Assembly (NCBI GenBank): GCA_963806395.1
Contig: CAWDYI010000005.1
Span: 62,001-126,000 of the forward strand
Reading direction: 5' to 3'
DNA: 64,000 nt
Origin: DASSUW01 sp963806395
Lineage (GTDB): Bacteria; Actinomycetota; Thermoleophilia; Solirubrobacterales; Solirubrobacteraceae
The notes under the pieces are model-generated. The model made no database searches. It was not told the DNA's origin and worked only from the letters and a program-made list of their open reading frames with translations. Shown here in pieces: positions 62,726-64,000 of the stretch. Position 1 is the stretch's first letter; every line of letters begins with the position of its first letter. A program made the translations under genes and the position numbers.

Positions 62726-63913
62726 TCACTCGCTTCCGCTCTCGACGGGCTGGATCTCCAGGAGGGCGTCGATGCGCGACTGCACGTCTGCCGAGATCGC
62801 AGTCTCGTCGCCCATCAGCCAGCCGTGATTGTAGACCCCGCGGACCGGGTCATTCTCGTAGCCGGGCTGGATGTCGAGCAGGTACTCCTGCACCGGCGCG
62901 GGCAGCGACGCGGCCTCGGTCAGGAGCAGCAGCGGGCCGTACTGGCCGCTCCCCGAGAGCGCCGAGCCGGCCGCCGCGTCGAGCGTCCGCGCGATGTTGG
63001 CGAACACGAGGCCGTGCCCCGGGTCGACCACGTTCCAGCCGAAGCGGCCGTCGGTGAAGCGCGCGAAGGCGATCGCGTTCGACACGGCGTCCGCCCCGGA
63101 GATGCGCTTCGTCTTGCCGAGCTTGCCGAGCTCCGTGACCACGCTCTCGGCGATCGCCTCGGGCGGCCCGAGCACGTAGATCCGCGTCTTCGGGTGCGCC
63201 TCGATCGCCGCGCGGGTCTCCGCCGGCAGCGAGTCCTTCAGCGTCCACAGGACCGGATCGCCGGACTTGGCAGCCCACGCCGCCGCCGGCATCGCGAACT
63301 CGGGGCTGTCGGCCGGAGCGACGAGGACGGCGCCGGTCGGGCTCCCCGCGGCGGTCGTCTGCAGCCGGTCGATCCCTCGGGCGAGCGAGGCCGAGCTCGA
63401 CCCGGTGACGTCCTTCACGCGGCGGTTCTCGGGCTTCGCGGCGTTGCCGATCCGGATCACCTGCGTCCCGCCGATCTCGTTCGCGCCCGTGGGCGCCAGC
63501 TCCTCGAGCGCCTCCGCGCTGGCCGCGGGCAGCTCGCCGCCGTTGGAGAAGAGCACGGGCGCGCGCAGCGGGCGCGCCATCAGCTGGGCGGCCGAGATCG
63601 CCGCGCGCCAGTCGCCCTGCTCGACGATCACGACCGTGCGCGGGCTGCTCTCGTCCGTGCGCGAGGGGTAGACCGCGCGGGCAACGCCGGCCGCGTTGGC
63701 CACCGCGTCGGCTCCCGCGACGCGCGTCGTGTTCTTCGTCGCGAAGATCGGGAAACCGAGGGCGGGCGCGTTGTCGGCCTGCTCCTCGTCGCCCTTGGCG
63801 CCGAGGACCGGCTGGCTCTGTCGCGGGCCCTCGTCGTCGCCGCCGTCGTCGCCGCCCCCACAACCGGCGGCGCAGAGGAACAGAAGGAATACGACGATCG
63901 CGCCTCGAAGCAC
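62726..63913 (-). CDS. Cell wall-binding repeat (CWB2) lipoprotein
   Basis: 395 residues from GTG 63913. Signal peptide with lipobox LCAAGC (Cys18) and a Gly/Asp-rich tether. CWB2-type repeats are seen at TTRVAGADAVANAAGVARAV and TKRISGADAVSNAIAFARFT, with RTVVIVEQGDWRAAISAAQL and YVLGPPEAIAESVVTEL in the usual places. CWB2 domains bind anionic wall polymers in Gram-positives; here lipid anchoring suggests an outer-face membrane protein. The C-terminal ~60 residues (YLLDIQPGYENDPVRGVYNH) are not repeat-like. First gene of a three-gene minus-strand run. Confidence 0.85.
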   Translation of the reverse strand: MLRGAIVVFLLFLCAAGCGGGDDGGDDEGPRQSQPVLGAKGDEEQADNAPALGFPIFATKNTTRVAGADAVANAAGVARAVYPSRTDESSPRTVVIVEQGDWRAAISAAQLMARPLRAPVLFSNGGELPAASAEALEELAPTGANEIGGTQVIRIGNAAKPENRRVKDVTGSSSASLARGIDRLQTTAAGSPTGAVLVAPADSPEFAMPAAAWAAKSGDPVLWTLKDSLPAETRAAIEAHPKTRIYVLGPPEAIAESVVTELGKLGKTKRISGADAVSNAIAFARFTDGRFGWNVVDPGHGLVFANIARTLDAAAGSALSGSGQYGPLLLLTEAASLPAPVQEYLLDIQPGYENDPVRGVYNHGWLMGDETAISADVQSRIDALLEIQPVESGSE

Positions 63914-64000
63914 TCTTCCAAAACTAGCGTCACGCTACGCTGGCGCGGGTAATAGCGGCATCGTGTTCAAGTCTGGGCAAAGGAAGCCGACTAAGGACTG

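Overview
The window is very GC-rich, gene-dense bacterial DNA with many GTG and TTG starts, stop/start overlaps of the ATGA or GTGA type, and several apparently leaderless transcripts. Its housekeeping content (clpC; radA-disA-carD-ispD-ispF-cysS-rlmB-sigH; RskA-type anti-sigma factor; BTAD/SARP regulator) indicates an actinobacterium. The combination resembles deep-branching soil lineages such as Thermoleophilia/Solirubrobacterales; that placement is my inference and no search was run.

Layout. 0-6 kb: end of a LivK-like binding protein, clpC with a structured leader holding a 45-codon ORF, an alpha/beta hydrolase, a class-A beta-lactamase-like protein and a Cys/Met-metabolism PLP enzyme. 6-10 kb: a large SARP-AAA-TPR regulator (one frameshift) preceded by 11-bp-period direct repeats. 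10-18.5 kb: genome maintenance and housekeeping (radA, disA, carD, ispD, PHP phosphatase, ispF, cysS, rlmB, sigma factor). 18.5-22.5 kb: VOC protein, LOG-family protein, TetR regulator and a PAS-GAF-SpoIIE phosphatase. 22.5-32.3 kb: a nucleoside scavenging locus: upp, divergent from a CYTH-cytidine deaminase fusion, purine nucleoside phosphorylase, pyrimidine nucleoside phosphorylase and adenosine deaminase, then a BMP-type lipoprotein and its ABC transporter. Imported nucleosides could be deaminated, phosphorolysed and the bases recaptured without leaving this locus.

32.3-45 kb: lipoprotein, tRNA-Thr, an HExxH protein, SirB1-like protein, GAF-GGDEF-EAL-GAF protein, a sugar-nucleotide epimerase (one frameshift), a PlsC-GpsA fusion, two ECF sigma operons, a zinc-finger rhomboid protease, a BtuF-like protein and a LuxR regulator. 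45-49 kb: a large secreted protein and a CNNM/CorC-type CBS protein, both broken by many single-base frameshifts. 49-54 kb: FHA protein, a candidate small RNA, a TetR regulator with twin operators divergent from an acyl-CoA ligase, 3-hydroxyacyl-CoA dehydrogenase and thiolase. 54-64 kb: BI-1-like membrane protein, FHA protein, pyrD (frameshifted), a 232-bp palindromic element, xseB-xseA, cupin-hemerythrin pair, ankyrin protein, HAD hydrolase, metallophosphoesterase, beta-carbonic anhydrase and a CWB2-repeat lipoprotein.

The frameshifts hit essential genes such as pyrD, lie mostly in C/G-rich tracts and cluster at 46.3-48.5 kb, so they look like consensus-sequence indel errors more than gene decay. 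The most interesting non-textbook items are the CYTH-deaminase fusion, the PlsC-GpsA fusion, the 232-bp element with perfect 24-bp terminal inverted repeats, the small-RNA candidate at 49.58 kb, the twin hairpins with an identical GGTATGC loop before disA, and the small ORF folded into the clpC leader.
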